A stretch of DNA of 64,000 nucleotides from Streptomyces hyderabadensis (GTDB lineage: Bacteria; Actinomycetota; Actinomycetes; Streptomycetales; Streptomycetaceae). The stretch spans positions 146,751 to 210,750 of the forward strand of contig NZ_JAIOJZ010000005.1 of the NCBI RefSeq assembly GCF_020404845.1, written 5' to 3'. The notes under the pieces are model-generated. The model ran no database searches. It saw only the letters and a program-made list of their open reading frames with translations, and was not told the DNA's origin. Numbering within the stretch: the stretch's first letter is position 1; the number at the start of each line of letters is the position of its first letter. Shown here in pieces: positions 62,149-64,000 of this stretch. Made by a program: the position numbers and the translations under genes.

Positions 62149-64000
62149 CCCCCGCCCCCGACCGCGAGGACGACACCGTGGCAAACGTGGCACGTCCGGC
62201 TGCCCCGCACGCGCTGACCGGTCCGCTGCTCCCGGTCCCCGGCACCCTCCTGCCCGATCTGCTGGGCGCTGTGACCGTGGCGTGGCGCGACGAGACAGCC
62301 CTGGTCGCCCCGGACACGACGTACACCTACGGCGCCCTGCACGCCCGGGTCCAACGACTGGCCCGCCGACTGCTCGACGACGGAGTCGGCGCCGAGGACT
62401 TGGTCGCCGTACTGCTGCCGCGCACCGCCGACTCGGTCGTCGCCATGCTCGCCGTGCTCACCGCAGGCGCCGTCTACGTACCCGTGGACAGCGGCTACCC
62501 GCAGCGGCGCATCACCGGCATGCTCGCCGACGCCCGTCCCCGCCTGCTGCTCACCACCCGCGCCCTCGCCGACCGGCTCGCCCCGGACGTGCCCGCCCTG
62601 TGCCTGGACGACCCCGAGACGGCCGCGGCAACGGCCGCCCTGTCCCCCGGACCGGTGCGGGACGGGGACCGTACCCGCCCCCTCACTCCGCACGACGCCG
62701 CGTACGTGCTGTTCACATCGGGCTCGACCGGCCGGCCCAAGGGTGTGGTCGTCGAGCACCGCTCCCTGATGAATCTCGTCGCCTCGCACCGCGAGCTGTT
62801 CTTCGGGCCGGCGACCGAGCACCTCGGACGCCCCCGGCTGCGCGTGGCGCACACCGCGGCCCAGTCCTTCGACGCGGCGTGGGACCCGGTGTTGTGGCTG
62901 TTCGAGGGACACGAGCTGCATCTGGTCGACGATCTCACCCGCCGGGACCCGGCGCTGCTGGTCCGGCACATCGCCGAACACCGCATCGACGTGGTGGAGA
63001 CCACGCCCACCTTCGCCGAACAGCTGGACCTCAGCGGCCTGTTCGACGCCTCCCGCCCGCATCGTCCCGGGGTGCTCGCACTCGGCGGCGAGGCCGTCGG
63101 CCCCGTCCAGTGGGAGCGGCTGCGCGCGCTGCCGCATCTTCTCGCGTTCAACCTGTACGGGCCCAGTGAATGCACCGTCGACGCGTTCATGGCGCCGCTG
63201 GCCGCACACCCGGAGCCCACGCTCGGGCGGCCCGTCGCCAACACGCGTGCCTACGTCCTGGACGAGCGGGGCCGGCCGTGCGCGCCGGGCGAGACGGGCG
63301 AGCTGCACCTCGCGGGCGCGGGTGTGGCCCGCGGCTACCTGGACCGCCCGGACCTGACCGGCGAACGTTTCGTGGACGACCCGTGGCAGCCGGACGGCGG
63401 CCCCGTGTACCGCACCGGCGACCTGGTGCGGCAGGATGCGGACGGCACGCTCGCCTTCGTGGGCCGCGCGGACGACCAGGTCAAGCTGCGCGGCCAGCGG
63501 CTGGAACCAGGCGAGGTCGAGCAGGTGCTGCTGGGCCACCCCGACGTGCGGCAGTGCGCGGTCCTGCTGCGCGAGGACGCCCCCGGCGTGCAGCACCTCG
63601 TCGCCTACGTGGTCGGTGCGGGGTGCGTACCGGCGGACCTGCGGGCCCACGCCGCCGCATCACTCGCCCCCTACATGGTGCCGTCCGCGGTCGTTGTCCT
63701 GGACGCGCTGCCGCTGTCCCCCAACGGCAAGCTGGACCGGGCCGCCCTGCCGTGCCCGGACTTCGGGGCGCCGGGAGGCGGACGGGCTCCCGCCACGCCG
63801 GCGGAGAAGCTGCTGTGCCGGCTGATCGCGGACGTTCTCGGCGTCGAGGACGTCGGCCCCGAGGACGACCTCTTCCAGCGCGGCGGGGACAGCATGGGCG
63901 CCATCCGTCTCGTCGCCGCAGCCCGTGCGGAGGGGCTGACCCTGCGGCTGCAGGAGGGACCGCGAAGGCGGTCGGTGAGTGGCGGGGGACGCGGCGTGGC
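62145..64000 (+). CDS. Nonribosomal peptide synthetase, loading module (3' end outside window)
   Basis: 618 codons are visible from GTG at 62145, which overlaps the previous stop; no stop codon occurs before the window ends. An adenylation domain starts almost at once, with no condensation domain before it: A3 FTSGSTGRPKG (about residue 190), A5 NLYGPSE (about 338), A7 YRTGDL (about 422), A8 GRADDQVKLRGQRLEPGEVE and A10 NGKLDR (about 526). A carrier domain follows with LFQRGGDSMG (phosphopantetheine Ser583). It should activate and load the first amino acid of a peptide. The last 20 codons are Gly/Arg-rich and do not match a normal carrier C-terminus. Confidence 0.9.
   Translation, partial: MTPAPDREDDTVANVARPAAPHALTGPLLPVPGTLLPDLLGAVTVAWRDETALVAPDTTYTYGALHARVQRLARRLLDDGVGAEDLVAVLLPRTADSVVAMLAVLTAGAVYVPVDSGYPQRRITGMLADARPRLLLTTRALADRLAPDVPALCLDDPETAAATAALSPGPVRDGDRTRPLTPHDAAYVLFTSGSTGRPKGVVVEHRSLMNLVASHRELFFGPATEHLGRPRLRVAHTAAQSFDAAWDPVLWLFEGHELHLVDDLTRRDPALLVRHIAEHRIDVVETTPTFAEQLDLSGLFDASRPHRPGVLALGGEAVGPVQWERLRALPHLLAFNLYGPSECTVDAFMAPLAAHPEPTLGRPVANTRAYVLDERGRPCAPGETGELHLAGAGVARGYLDRPDLTGERFVDDPWQPDGGPVYRTGDLVRQDADGTLAFVGRADDQVKLRGQRLEPGEVEQVLLGHPDVRQCAVLLREDAPGVQHLVAYVVGAGCVPADLRAHAAASLAPYMVPSAVVVLDALPLSPNGKLDRAALPCPDFGAPGGGRAPATPAEKLLCRLIADVLGVEDVGPEDDLFQRGGDSMGAIRLVAAARAEGLTLRLQEGPRRRSVSGGGRGV

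Noticed and set aside
1..64000. tRNA genes, insertion sequences, prophage or antiphage islands
   Set aside because: No cloverleaf, transposase, integrase, terminal repeats or known defence genes were seen when reading both strands.

Overview
The window is high-GC actinobacterial chromosome, almost certainly Streptomyces. Third codon positions are nearly all G or C, GTG starts and 4-bp GTGA gene overlaps are common, and several genes are Streptomyces-typical (DUF3000, DUF4349, DUF6271, rok7B7-xylFGH, ngcEFG, dre-like DasR sites). From memory, the gene order resembles the S. coelicolor segment around SCO6000-SCO6050; this was not checked by a search.

Left part (1-14.1 kb): mostly conserved single genes. 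These are the end of an FAD/Rieske oxidoreductase, a lipoprotein polysaccharide deacetylase, an ABC pair, a Pth2-like protein, a DUF692 (MNIO) enzyme followed by a TIGR04222-like membrane protein, a secreted tripeptidyl-peptidase-like hydrolase, and the haem genes hemQ and hemG. hemE lies at 21.5-22.6 kb. The three haem enzymes fit the coproporphyrin-dependent pathway of Actinobacteria. A DUF4349 lipoprotein, a pyridine nucleotide-disulphide oxidoreductase and a rhomboid protease follow.

At 14.15-19.57 kb on the minus strand is a tightly coupled five-gene operon: Fe(II)/2-oxoglutarate oxygenase, DUF6271, ornithine-decarboxylase-like PLP enzyme, GNAT acetyltransferase, MFS exporter. It looks like an undescribed small-molecule pathway. 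A GH3 N-acetylglucosaminidase with two dre-like sites follows, then hemE, DUF3000, an orphan response regulator, RNase D and fadAB.

At 29.5-39.6 kb is a wall- or capsule-glycopolymer locus: three Stealth-family phosphotransferase paralogues in a row (the middle one lacks its catalytic motifs), a GT4 glycosyltransferase with a large extra C-terminal region and an SGNH hydrolase with Ig-like modules, divergent from an LCP ligase. Two paralogous propeller-like proteins, a NYN-like protein, an APC permease and dxs follow.

At 46-61 kb is a sugar-scavenging block: a GH18 chitinase with paired dre sites, the xylose transporter xylFGH with its ROK regulator, the GlcNAc/chitobiose transporter ngcEFG, and a large secreted GH92 alpha-mannosidase with a LacI-type operator. 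DasR-like sites link the GH3 gene, the chitinase and perhaps ngcE into one chitin/GlcNAc response.

The right edge (61.3-64 kb) starts a nonribosomal peptide synthetase operon. It has an alpha/beta-hydrolase-like gene overlapping an adenylation-PCP loading module that runs out of the window. I saw no tRNA, rRNA, CRISPR array, insertion sequence or prophage.
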